From the NCBI GenBank assembly GCA_011799875.1, contig CM022301.1:87811667-87875666 (forward strand): a stretch of 64,000 nt of DNA, read 5' to 3'. A program made the translations under genes and the position numbers. Below are positions 10,207 to 22,686 of this stretch, piece by piece. Position 1 is the stretch's first letter; each line of letters starts with the position of its first letter. The notes beneath the pieces are model-generated. The model saw only the letters and a list, made by a program, of their open reading frames with translations, made no database searches and was not told where the DNA came from. The stretch is from Thinopyrum elongatum (Eukaryota > Streptophyta > Magnoliopsida > Poales > Poaceae).

Positions 10207-12665
10207 GTAAGCATAACCATTAACATATAGAGCATAGCATCAACAATAATAAAGCATTTATTCTACGAGATGCAAAAGAACATGGCATACCGATGATGAT
10301 GCCTATACAAGTATAACAAAGCAAAGCACTCATATGAGCATAGCATGACTACTAGTATCGGAAAATAATTACCAAAATAGAACAGGATAATAACATCAGT
10401 AAGTAATCATCTACCCAACTAGATGCAAATGATCGTGGCATAAGGATGAGCATGGATTCACAAGCAAATATAGCATTCACAAAATATTAGCATGCACAAA
10501 ATATTTAAATATTCAAGTGGAAAACCATGGCTATTGTAAGGCCATCATGCAAGTGGCTATCGTGGCTTGCCTGGGGATGAAGAAACCATCCGGGAGAGGT
10601 GCGATGAACTCGCGAAAAGAATCGCCGGAAAAGTTTCCCTCTTGAAGGGGGCTGATTAAGGGCAAGGGAAAATGGTCATTTTCAGAATGTTAGAACATTA
10701 TGAAAATGGTACCAACGGAAAGGGCTCGACGAACGGAGAACGTGGGCTTTTGAATCACCTGAACCAGAGTTACGGTTGTGGAGATATGACCGTTCGTTCG
10801 TTAGGCAGAAAAATAAATAAAATGTATTCTTTTTCTACGCTAACGGGTGAACGTCCACAACTCAACGGATTCTGCCGGCGGGGTATAAACAGAAGGCGCA
10901 CTGCTGGAAATACGCCTTCACAGAAGAGAAAACGTATTCTGGTCTGTAGGCATGGCAAATTACGTTTTCAGAAGATGAAAACATATTTTTGGAAAAGATG
11001 CCTCCACTTATCCAGCTGGACCGGCTCATGGGTCGCTTACACGTGGGTCCCGCCCCACCCTCTCTCTCCTCCCGCTCCTCCTTCTTCTTCCTCTCGATCC
11101 ACTCCTCCTTCTTCTCCTCTCAATCGGGACAGAGGCCAGGCGAGGCAGAGCGCTCTGGCGAAGATGGCCGGCGGCACGGGCCACCACTGGTGGCGCCCGG
11201 CCTACCGGCATGCGCACGGGACCGAGCTACATCCATCCGCGTATGAAGTGGTTGCTGAGAAGGAGTGGAGCGAGCGAGGGCTTTGCCGCGGTGCACGGTG
11301 GCTTCAGACGATGCTGGTTCCGGCGCCACGGCCACGGAAAAGGAGTCAGCGAGCTACGGGGAAGGGCCTATGGTGGTGGTGGAATGAGGGGAAGGGACGG
11401 CCTGTGTTGCACCAATTTAGGTGAAGCCGAGCGGCGGCCATGGCGGCAGAGGGAGGCGAGGAGAGGTCCTGGAACTCGGGGAAGTGGTCCGGGAGGCTTC
11501 TGGGAGTGTTGTGAGGAGGATGAGCTGCTCGGGAGGCCTCGGGTATGGCTTATCTAGCCGGGGCGAACCTTGGGGTGAGCACGGCCACGGCGACATGTGT
11601 GCCAGCGCTCTGGCGCGACGAGGCCACATGGAGGGTAGGAGCGACGAGTCCAGAGGGTTCACGGGGGAGCAGGGGGCTCGGGCGTGCTCGAGAAGGCTCG
11701 GGAGCGACACAGTCGACAAGCCAACCATGGAGCAAACCATGTCTGCCTCTGGACATGGCCAGAGCACCGCGTAGGAGGTGATTGGAGAGGGGAGAGGGGT
11801 CCAGGATGAAGGCGAGGCCAAGACGAAGCTCCTGGACATGGCTAGGTGTCGAGGGCACGACGAAACGGATGAAGAGGAGGGGCCCGACTGCCCGAGCGCA
11901 CGGACAGGCATGCCAGTCATGTAGTCACCCGTGAACGCGATGAGGGAACATGCTCTGGTCAGCCAGACCGTGTCTGGGTGATTGGTCATTCAACAGAGAG
12001 TGCCAAAGAGCAAAGAAACAAGAACATGAAGCCATGAGGTGACTTGAGCTTGTTCGAAGACAAATCAATAGCAAAGTGTTTATACTGGGGTGGGGGAGAT
12101 GCAACTGTGGATAGATGCTGAGCTTTGGCTGGGTGTGATCACACACTAAGATGATCATTATGGCAAAGTTTCAGCTCAAATGAAGGGGTTTAGCTAGCAC
12201 TTGCTTCACAATGTACCCCACTAGACAGAAATACAAAAGTTGAAGCTGTGCTCAAATGGATGATTGTATTGAGCTGAAATTTGGTGGAGGATGATCATTT
12301 GGGCATATGAAGGCACTATAAAAATTTCATACCATTTGGACATGCCAAAATAGTACTTCCTTCACAATACTTCACTCTGAACAGAAACTTAGAAAAAATC
12401 TAGGGAAATAATGGATGGATGAAATGAGCCCAAATTGGGTGGAGGGAGGTTATATAGGTAGGAGAAGGTCCTGGTAAATTCTCAGAAATTATGGAGCAAT
12501 AGAAAATATAGTTGCTTCACAACCTAAATATATGACCAGAAACAAAGATTGGATGATGTGCTCACCATGAGCATGGAATCTTGAATATTTTTACATATCC
12601 AAGGTTCATATAGTCCAAAGGAATTTTAAGAATTCTGTGGGAATTTATGGCAAAGTAGAATTCAT
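10207..12665 (-). repeat. LARD array LTR1 (partial)
   Basis: This aligns with LTR3 from about 50369 rightwards. The first 1442 bp of the LTR are missing, replaced at the left by a Gypsy LTR. At the right a deletion at about 12655-12675 joins LTR sequence to the internal domain, removing about 270 bp of LTR, the polypurine tract and about 600 bp of internal sequence when compared with 52806-53079 and 45693-46288. The GC-rich ORFs here (for example 10672-11424) recur as shifting frames in LTR2 and LTR3 and are not treated as genes. Confidence 0.75.
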
Positions 12666-15237
12666 ATGGTAGTATCCACGGACTGGTCTGACGGTGGTTC
12701 TGGCAGAAGAATCTTGTTCACGGCTGGCTATCCTTTAACTAATTCCCATATGTGAGGGCATATGCTTTGAGACTGTTGCTCAATATTCTTATTACTCATT
12801 CTGTTAGTATACCCATGTGGATAGTAGGCCGTACGATGCTTTAACACGGCCACTGAAGTCAATCTGTTGAGCTAGCCTTTGGTCCGACGTGACAGACTTG
12901 GGTATACCATACTGATGATTCTGAGCATATACAGTTGGACAAACGGGTTGCCTTGATATGAGGTCCTTTCCAAAATGGAGTAGACCACTTGGGCATCTGT
13001 TCATGGTGATCGATACTGAATCAGACTGTCCTAGGTAACTGTCCCATGTTGAGTATGCAACAATTATCATAAATGTATTGCCGGTCTTGCTCCTTCATTA
13101 GTGTTATCTTTATCTCGATTCTTTGCTAAAAGAACAATGCCTTATATATCCTTTATTCTTTGTGTGACCATAGGTGTTGTCAGGTGCAATATTCCGGCAA
13201 TCATGTTGTATCCTTGTTCATGTCTCAGGCCATAGAATATATACCAGGTTCGCGTGTGCTTGTACGAAGCTCATTGGTGTCGTCAATCATACAAGACAGT
13301 GACAAAGGTTAATGATATCACTTTGTCGGGTGTGAGGAAACTGTCCTTGATAATCACTGCCAAGTCCCAATGTTGTATTTCTTAAAAGCTTGTCGGTCCT
13401 TTGCATCACCCACTGAGGTGTACAACTAATTTTCTTCCTCTTGCATAACTGATGAGGTTGTCAGATTCTTACCATGATTTTATCATCGTATGAGTGACTT
13501 GCATGAATTTGGCAGCATGCTCACAGTATATATAGAAATATCTGATTCCCGAGGTAGACTTGTGTTGTGACTGATTCTTGCTTCTGACCAAACTATTGTC
13601 GATCTGATTCTTGGGATGCACTGCCATATGCTGCCAACTCACTTTGTAATATCTTGCACGAGTGCCGTACTGAGGAAGATTATTGGACGACTTATGTTGA
13701 AAGCCATCGAGAGTATCGTGCTGAGGAAAATTGAATGGCTTGCGCTCGAAGCTTTCATCGGTCAGCTTGCTGAGGAAGACTGGGTATCGTACTTTAGAAG
13801 CTTCCCCCTTAGTCACTTGTTGGGGAAGACTCGCTACCTTATGCCGGAAGCTTTTGCGGTAACTTACTGAAGAAGGTTTAGTATCTTATGCTGGAAGCTA
13901 TCCACATATCGTACTGAGGAAGATTGAGGAATCTTGCACTGTAATCTTATCTGGTAGCTTGCGGAGTACAACTGGGTTGCTTGCACCAAAAGTTTCTCTT
14001 TGTGATATGCAAACTGAATGCCATATACATATATACCCTTGATATTCCTGCTATTGATTACTTGCATAAAAATATTTTGTTGGACTATCCTTCTTGCTGA
14101 GTACTGGATACATGGCGCATTCTTTCTTGCTTCTGGGTATAACATGTTTCAAATTTTACTCATAACAGAACCAAACCTTGTATATGGACCGTACCTTTGA
14201 CAGATAATATACTGTTAGTCTTGCAGACCACTTGTCTTCCAGTTGATTTAATCATTACTGCTGCGAATATTGCACACTGATGTAGACTTGATACTGATAA
14301 TCAAGCTAGGATATCATTTGCAGACAGACAAGATACTCCCAATACAATGCAGTCGGCTGAGAATTCCATAATATTTAGCTAAGCTTCCAAATATTTGAAA
14401 TTCTTGCTAATTCTTCGAGTCCGGTGTCGGTTGATGAGCAACTTCTATAAGGGGAAATAAGGTGACACCAAGGGCCCAAAGAAAGAAGCAAAAGTAATGA
14501 CTAAAACAAAAGCACACAGGGCATCAAGATCACATACAAGCAACATCTCATTTTACTGCTACTCACAACAATATGCATGCCTACTTAAGCACACCATGCT
14601 CATGAGAACTTCGGTTCTATGATCTAATATGCTGGGGCGGTGTGCACAAAAGTGAATCCACATGTGGAAGGAGTTGGTGTAAACAAGGTTACACCAAGCG
14701 CTGGCTCAACACTGGTTGGAGCTGGATGGACACCGTGGTTAGAACGGACTTGGGGATCATGTAGCGGAACATGGAGGTCATGACCACATCATTATCAAGC
14801 AGACGGAAGGGAACCATACACATCCAAAGAATGGGTGATAGGGTAGGATAGTGGTGAAAAAACACGGCTTGCTGACATTGCCCTTTTCTGATAACGAAAA
14901 TCAGTAAGGGTTGCCAAGATGGCGAGTTGGATGGCCAGATTCGGGATGGAAACAAGTCTATCATCGAAACAATGGGTGTGGTGGAAGAGAATCTATGGGC
15001 GCGATACCTGCCAATGGTGTCTGGAACACTAGGTACCTCGGCATCACTCCACTGGGACAAAGATGACGCCAAACACCGAAAAGCAGGTATGCCAAGATGG
15101 AAGGTGCAGGTAGTGGATCAAAACTGATGCAACCTACACTCACAAGACCAACCGTTAGCGACAAGATAATAAGTCTATATGCATGCTATGCGATAAACAA
15201 ATGCAACAATCAAATGCAGCAGATCGACTAGACTCTA

Positions 15238-18200
15238 TGTAACACACTGGTTTTCGCTCCTGTTTTTTTTTCTTCACGGGATTTGACTCCCGTCTTTTTT
15301 CTCGGCGTTATCGGATTTCTTTAGCTCTTGGGTATATGAAGATGGTCATTTAACCTTGCCTTCCCTATCCAACTAGAGATTCTCTCCAGTCCAATCTTGC
15401 CACCCAAGATATATTCTTAGGGTTTTGCCACCGAAACCCTACCTTCCGAGTTGCCGGAAGGGAAACCCTAATCCTTTGAGTTACAAAGGAACCCCAATTT
15501 CCTTTGATCTTTTTCCTCCAAAACTTTTCCCAGTGATCATCCCATATCTATAAACCCTGGATATGCAAAAATATTGCCAAGTTATTTGCTATATTTTTCA
15601 TTTATAATTAATTCCTTTTTCTGCCAGTTAAAGGAATTAAATCCAGGAAAATATCTATCCATCTCCAAAGTTCATGAAAACTTGTGGAGCTATTCTTTGT
15701 GATCATATTGAGCTCCCACAAAAATATTGGCAATAATTAAATAAGGGAAATTGCATTTCCCTATTTAATGCCAATATTGCATTTTGGGCAGTTTCTAAAA
15801 GAACTACCATTTTGGTAGCCAGGAAGAATCCCAAATAAATTGTGGAGCTTCTCTTATCCATATCTTCACCATTTCCATCAAAATCCAAAGTTCCATAGTT
15901 CAAAGTTTGAGCACAGCATCAATTTGCAAATTCTGTCCAGTTGGGCAAATTGAAAAGGAAGTGTTTGAACCCTTGATCCATTTGAGGTGAAATTTTTCAT
16001 GGTGATTAACATTGATAAATCACTCATGGAAACCAAAAACTAGCTCAATCCATCCATCCATTCTTCCACAGCAATTTTCCCAAGTTTCTGTCCATTTGAA
16101 AGCTCTGTGAAGGAAGTACCACTTTGGTATTTCCAAATGATCTGAAACTTTTCCAGTATCTCCATATATTCAAATAATCTCCCTCCACCAAATTTCAGCC
16201 CAATCCGTCTAGCCATTTTTCCCCAGCACCAACATCTTCATTTCTGGCCAGATTGCAAGGTTACAAAGGAAGTACCAAATGACCTTGTCCATTTGAGCTG
16301 AATTTTTGTCAGCATGGCCACCTTGGTAGATGATTAACCCCTGCCCAAGATCAAGCCAAGATGAGCACTGTCGTAGCCACACCACCTGTCCAAACTTTGC
16401 TGTTGGAAACTATTTGATCAAGGTGTGGTCACACCAGAGCTCTCCCGTGTTATCCAGATGCACAAGTCCACTCAAGGAAGTAAGGAGAACGCCCTAGACA
16501 CGGTTTGGCCTCACGTGCGGCGTGGCAACACCGTGGCCATGCAGTGACCACGTGCAGTGCACGCCAGGGCAGCGCACCGCGTGCTAGATCCTTCGGGAGC
16601 TCGTCTCTAGCGAGCTCTGGCTTGTCCGGGAGCTCAGGCGAGCTGCCCACCACACGCGTGGAGCATCTGGAGTCCTCTCCCCCTCGTCCCCTAGCTCCTA
16701 GCCTCCTCTGCCGACATGGGTTCACCGCTAGGTCGCCGCCAAGACACCGCCATATCGAAGCTCTGTCCGTCGTCGGCTAGCTCTTCCCCGAGGCTATTTA
16801 AGGAGTGCCCCGAGCTCTCCCGCACCTCATCCACCTCACCATAGCCTTCCTCCACCTCCGGAACCCCTCTTCCCCTCCTCTGGCCACCGCGGTGGTCGCC
16901 GGCCACCACTCCATTCCGGCCACCCGAGCCCCTCCTCCACTCCCTAACCACACCATCTTCTTACCCTCACGCCGGCGCTCCTCCGCACCCCTTCCTCTTG
17001 ACGCCGGAGCTGCTGTGGCCTCGCGCCCCCAAAGGTCGACCGCCGCTCTCTATCTCCGCGCGGCGCCGCCACTCCAAGCCTCCCCGACACCTGCTGCTGC
17101 TCCAGGCAGGAGCAGCACCTCCTTTCCGAGCCCGCCGGTGGCTTCGCCCCTGTCGGAGGTGGCCGGAGCCACCGGGAGCCGTCGCCGGTCGCCGCTCCCC
17201 TGCTCCCCTCCTCTGTTTCGATTGGGGGCAGGTTGAGGAAGAAGAAGCCAAGCCAGGCGACCCCCACACTCCTGAAGCGTGGACCCCGCGGCCCCACTCG
17301 TCATCCACCGCAGCCCCAGGCCCGCGCGGATAAGTGGAAGCGCATTTTGGGAAATTACGTCTTCGTGTGTTGAAAGCGTATTCCCGGGTGCTTTCTGTTT
17401 ATAGTACGCTTTCACTTCTGCGAAGACGTATTGCCAAAAAGACGCTTTCTCTTTTTCAGCTGCCGGCGCCGAAACCCTTATATTGTGAACGCTAGCCCGT
17501 TAGCAGCAGAAATGGACAGTTTTTAATTCTTTTTCTGCCTAACAAACGAACAGTCATATCTCCACGATCGTAACTCCGATTGAGGTAAAACCAACGCCCA
17601 CTTTTTCAGTTCGTCGAACCCATTCCGATGGTATCATTTTCATAATGTTTCCACACTATGAAAATGACCATTTTTCCCTTGCCCTTCAATCAGCCCCTTC
17701 GAGAGAGAACAGTTTCCCGCGATCCTTTCGCGGACTCTCCACACTTCTTCCCGGAGTATTCTTCGATCCAAGCAAGCCGACCATCTGATATATGCCCTAA
17801 AGCATTGCTCCTGTTATTCCTGAATGTTTAAGTTAATATGATTGTAATTGTATGCGTAGTAGTGGGCTGTCTGTGACTCTGACGAACCCTTGTTTGTACT
17901 TTCTTCGATGACGGCACCACGCTTGTGTTTGAGCTGCTTTCGGCCGTCCGGGGTGGATGCCGACTTTATGTTCTCTTTTCAACAACTGGCCGTGTTCTGA
18001 GCTGTTTTGTGGCCGTCTCGGACAGTTGTTGAATTTCTTTCTATAGTAGTGACCCTATGCTCTGAGCTATTTTTCGGCCATCTTAGGGAACTGCTACATT
18101 CTTTTTATCAACACCGTCTCATGCTCTGAGCTGCTTTCCAGCCGTCTTGAGCCGGGGTTTAGTTATTCCGGTAATGTCCCAGATCTGAGTTGTAAAGGCC

Positions 18201-19689
18201 GTTCTGGTGGCTACTGGTTTCTTTGCCGGTTTTATGCAAGGGTTTCGATGGTCGTAACTTACAGCTAGAACTTGTAAAGTGATAACTTGCCATTTAAATG
18301 TTGTCTCACTAATGACTCATTGTGATGTTATGTGGAGATAGGTTGTTATGTTTCCACAGTTGTTACCTCATACATAGTTACCACCATGTTAAGTTATTCA
18401 TGATAAACAATCATGCTTGCTAAGTACCTGCTAAAGCTAAACCTAGTCGGTTGATCCAGAGTCACCTGTCCGGACTTATCTGTGCAACCACATTTGCCGG
18501 TATGGGACGGCCTTGAATTGGTCTGATCGGGTGCTCTTTCACCAGTACCTCCAGACAGGGAAGGTTATGCGCGCGTGCTACCCTGGCCCGGTAGGCGGCG
18601 ATAACCTTGTGAGCCCTGTTGATTGTTTAACCCGGGAGTCCCCGTTTGGGACAGTTTGTTTGGCCACAATGGTGGCAGGTGTCACGAGGTGACACAGTGG
18701 CCACCCAGGGCAGGACTCCGGGGGAGAATGATTGCCGGTGGTACGATGGAAGAGTCACGGGTCAGGCAGGTTTCGTTGGAGCAACACTGGTCCACCCGAA
18801 TGGGATCACGAGGCCAGGTGCTCCATGGTGTGGGTAAAGTGCGCAACCTTTGCAGAGTGTAAGAATCTATTCGAATAGCCGCGTCCACGGTATTGGACAG
18901 TCCATCCAGACCTCACTAGGTGGTCAACCATAACAGTGATAATAATGATGGACGAACTCGTCTTATGACCTGAAATACTCAGTGGATCGTGAATATTCTG
19001 AGGGTTGTAAGGCAACCCGGAAGAGAGTAAGTTTATCAGATTTACAGTGGAGATGCATAGCCATCGGATGATGTCAGGTATATGATATGTTAGCCATGGG
19101 ATGGCTACGAAAGAGACGGTCGGATGACCGAAAGAGTTGGATTGGATCATGAGAATGTTCAGAGTATAAGTCATTTACTTGCCATGCTTTACTTTACTTT
19201 AGTAGTTATCTTGCTGGATAAACCTGTTATGACTTGATGATTAATCTTGCTAGATAGGTATACTATGCCATGATAATTAAGATTGCTCTAATAACAAATG
19301 CATGCTTGAATGCCATGGATTGCTTTGCTTGGTGTATATGTTAGTTGGTTTGCTTGCGAGTACATTCAAAAGTACTCAGCGGCCTTTAACATGGCCAGGT
19401 TCACATAAGGATCCGTCGTCCGTCGTCGAGGAGCCAGAGCGTTCGCGGGCTAGAAGCGTAACCCAGTCAGATCCCTGTGGGTTGGAGCCGCACCAGGACC
19501 ATGCTACCTTAGATAGAGCTTTTCCGCTGCCATCACCTCTTGTAACATATCATGTAAAGACTCATATATCCATTAATAGAAATGCATGTGTTCATGATAC
19601 TTGTTGTAAGCACGCATGCCAGAGTGATTTCCTGTGCTGGTATGTGTGGCGACTGTCTGGCTACAGTGGTAATCAGGCGGGGCGCCACA
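15238..19689 (+). repeat. 5' LTR of the sense LARD
   Basis: It begins TGTAACACACTGG and ends GGCGCCACA, six bases before the primer binding site. A TATA-like GGCTATTTAAGG (about 16792-16803) followed by a CT/CCG-rich leader (16804-17300) is a plausible LTR promoter. ORFs in this GC-rich leader are not conserved in frame between the two LTRs and are not called. Confidence 0.85.
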
Positions 19690-22686
19690 ACGGATGGTAT
19701 CAGAGCAGCCAGGCTGACTATAGGTTACCCTAGCCAGACGTCATTGCATGTTGATCAGTAGAAAGCCAGATGTGTTTCAGCCATCTTTGCCAAACAGGCA
19801 CGGCTACTATTGATCATAAGGCAACCCCATAGGTCCTTGGCTCCATCAGACCCAAGTCTCATGGCCTTTGCCTCCGGTGTGAAATGCTAGCACCAGGCAA
19901 TGACCCGTTAGCCTTGAACCCCTAGGTGAACCAGATATCCCTTACCTTGCTTGCTAACCATGGCATTTCTCTTCTTAACTCTAGTTTCCTTTGGGAAACG
20001 CTTATAATTTCCATCTTTCCCCGACAACCTTAGGATCGTTGACTAAGCCATTTTGGCTATGGTCGTGAGTCGAGAGTGTGATGTTCCCTAAGGAAGTAGT
20101 AGGAGCTCAACACCAGTGCTACCAGGAGCATTGTGTGGTTTCGCTTCTAAATCCTTAGAGGTGCATCGAGTGCGCTATACTAGTTATACTAGTGGATCTT
20201 CGGCCACGTGTGTAAGGTCCGCAAAATTTGAGCTTTATTTGCTTTTTGGTTTTCGCGGTTCTTGTTTCTTTTGTCGGTTCCGTTTCTTCGCTCCGACTGG
20301 ATCCATCCGCAAGTGTCATCAAGACGACCAGCATACAACTGGGATAATACCCAATAATCCCAATTCAGCAAGAGTCAAGCCAAGCCAACTGCCTGGTATT
20401 CAGAATAGCAACACTGGATCTATCAAGGACGAAGGATGGGTCAGAAGCAGAATCTAAGTGCAAAAGACAAGGCCAAAATATACCTGAGAGAGTTTTCCTC
20501 AGAACGGATCACGCCTAAGGAGCAGTCAAATGAGCTACCAAGAATGAACACCAGTAAGGACAGATGATGTCGTCCTCGACACAAAGATTATTTCAGTTAG
20601 TGAGGTGAACCGAGTCTTTTCTCAAGGGACCCAAGAATCATTTATTCCCACCGAAGACATATTTTGAGAATGTGAATGTGCCAAGAGCAGCAACAAAATG
20701 CCGGTACGTTGGTACAAATTGCAAAGCATATTTTGGAATTCACCGATGCAAATGCAAAATTTTCTGGGCACTGTGACAAGGTCTGCAAGGAATATGGATA
20801 AGTTCGCGGTTGCCCAGGATCAATGAGAACTTCACATGCTGAGAAGCTCAGCTGAACCGAATGGAATTATCCATCAACTGCTTATTATCAGCAACACTTA
20901 GTTTGAATGCAAAGGGTATTCTGAATTAATTAACAATACGAAGCCTGCATCAGTTCTGCAACCCTTACAACAGCAATGATCAGACCAGCAGAAGACAAGC
21001 GGTGTGTGACAACAGAATATCTGTAGTCAAGGTATGGCCTATACCAAGTTTGGCTCCGCTATGGGTAAAATTCAGGATACTTCAGAAGGAAGCCAGACTC
21101 GGCCATAGATCCGACTACTTACACAGTGAAAGGCTTCTGGTATAAGGAACCCAGCCTTCCTTCGCAAGCTATCGGGAGAAGAGCTTACGACACCAGACTG
21201 TCAATCTTCCTCGGTACGCCACTTGGTGAGAAAATGTTCTGAGATACAACACTCCAATCCTTTTCAGCGTGCTACCGCGGAAAACTTCCAGCATAAGGCA
21301 CCCAACCTTCTGCAGCAAGCCACATGAAGAAAAGCTTCTAGGGTACAATACCCAGCCTTCTGCAGCACGCTACCCTGGCAGAAGCTTCGAGCATAAGGAA
21401 TTCATCATTTTTCAACACGCCATCGTGCCTACAATAAGCTTGTCAGGAGCACGAACTAGTCTGGGCACACGTCTGCCGCAGACTTCAGTGGTTATGAAAG
21501 GGTTTATCCTACACCTGCATATGTTGTGAGCATGCAGTCCAGTGGATCAGTTCATGCGAGCCACTCATCGGGAATGACTGTGTTCAGAGAAACACTGGCC
21601 CCATGTTGGAAAGAAGAATATGAGCACAGTAACCCCTATGAGGTATGCAAGAGTAAGTTGTGAGAACAAGCCCGACAAATTGGGAAAACAATTAAGGAGC
21701 CATGTTGGAAGGTCATTACAGGTCCATCAAAGGGATCCCCAAGAACCAAGAAGTTGTGGACAAACAACCTCCGTGGCGTTCAACCAGACACAGCTTCACG
21801 GACAAAGTGGTATCACCAATCCTTGTCAGACTCTTGCATATACGGCCACAACAATGCAGCCAGCGTGTCATACTCATCCTAAAGATGGGCCATCAACCAA
21901 GATAAAGAGGCTATACTCTAAAAGATACACTGGATGATAGCCATACTATGTTCAGCTCAGTGGTCATAGCATGGACTACAGAGGCTGTATATGACAGAGT
22001 CATCTCCACGAGCGACAGAGTTTGAAACAAGACATTCAGATAGAATAGCTTAAAGCACATCAGCACCGACAGCTCATAGACATCATGACATCATTGGAAT
22101 AAGAGATTACTGTCTATGATTACTTTGTGATCATGCCTGACATTTCAGTTGGGAATATAGCAACAATAGCTCAGTCACCTTGTTCCTTGAATTGTGGATC
22201 ACCTAAGGACAAAGTCAGAATGCCGAAGACAAAAGGAAATGTCAGTACGGAACCCGCAGCCAGACTGAGTATTCTGACACGACAAAAAGAAAGCCACTCC
22301 CACTCACTCGAGGCCATACGAGCATGTGAGCCCTGGTACTAGGAAAGGATGTCTTGCCCATGACAGTCAGAGTACGAAGTATCGCAATGAAATCCGAAGC
22401 AGTCGCTTCCAGGCCAAGGAAACCGAGCTGTTTGTTGGTATTACCCGCTACCCCACCCAGCAACACCACTATCCGGACGAAAGGTACACCTGACAGGAAA
22501 GAGAAGGATTCAAGGAAGCTGTGTGCAAAGACAACACATGGTCCATCAGAAGAGGCAGTTAAAAGGGCAGTGAACCAACGAAGACGAGATCGCTGATGGA
22601 TCCAAGTCATTCACAGGTAAGTCCCCCTTCACCGGGAGGTAAGCCCGGAAATCTCGAGGACGAGATTTTCTTAAGGGGGGTAGGTT
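19690..22686 (+). repeat. Noncoding internal domain of the sense LARD with PBS and polypurine tract
   Basis: The primer binding site TGGTATCAGAGC (19695-19706) is complementary to the 3' end of plant initiator-Met tRNA. The polypurine tract TTAAGGGGGGTAGG (22671-22684), preceded by CTCGAGGACGAG, adjoins the 3' LTR. No ORF above about 120 codons and no retroviral motif is present. Imperfect repeats of about 50-60 bp with CAGCCTTC-TGCAGCA and AGAAGCTTC words lie at about 21130-21420 and match, diverged and in opposite orientation, those of the antisense internal domains. Conserved RNA structure is known for LARD internal domains; I infer but cannot test it here. Confidence 0.8.

Noticed and set aside
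10672..12158. Long GC-rich ORFs (up to 250 codons) on both strands
   Set aside because: They lie in LARD LTR1. The matching parts of LTR2 (43930-44700) and LTR3 (51170-52310) break or shift the frames, so they are composition artefacts.
16805..17415. Pro/Ala/Ser-rich ORFs in the sense LARD 5' LTR (also 24253-24757)
   Set aside because: The two LTR copies differ by frame-changing indels. This is more likely the CT/CCG-rich leader of the LTR transcript.
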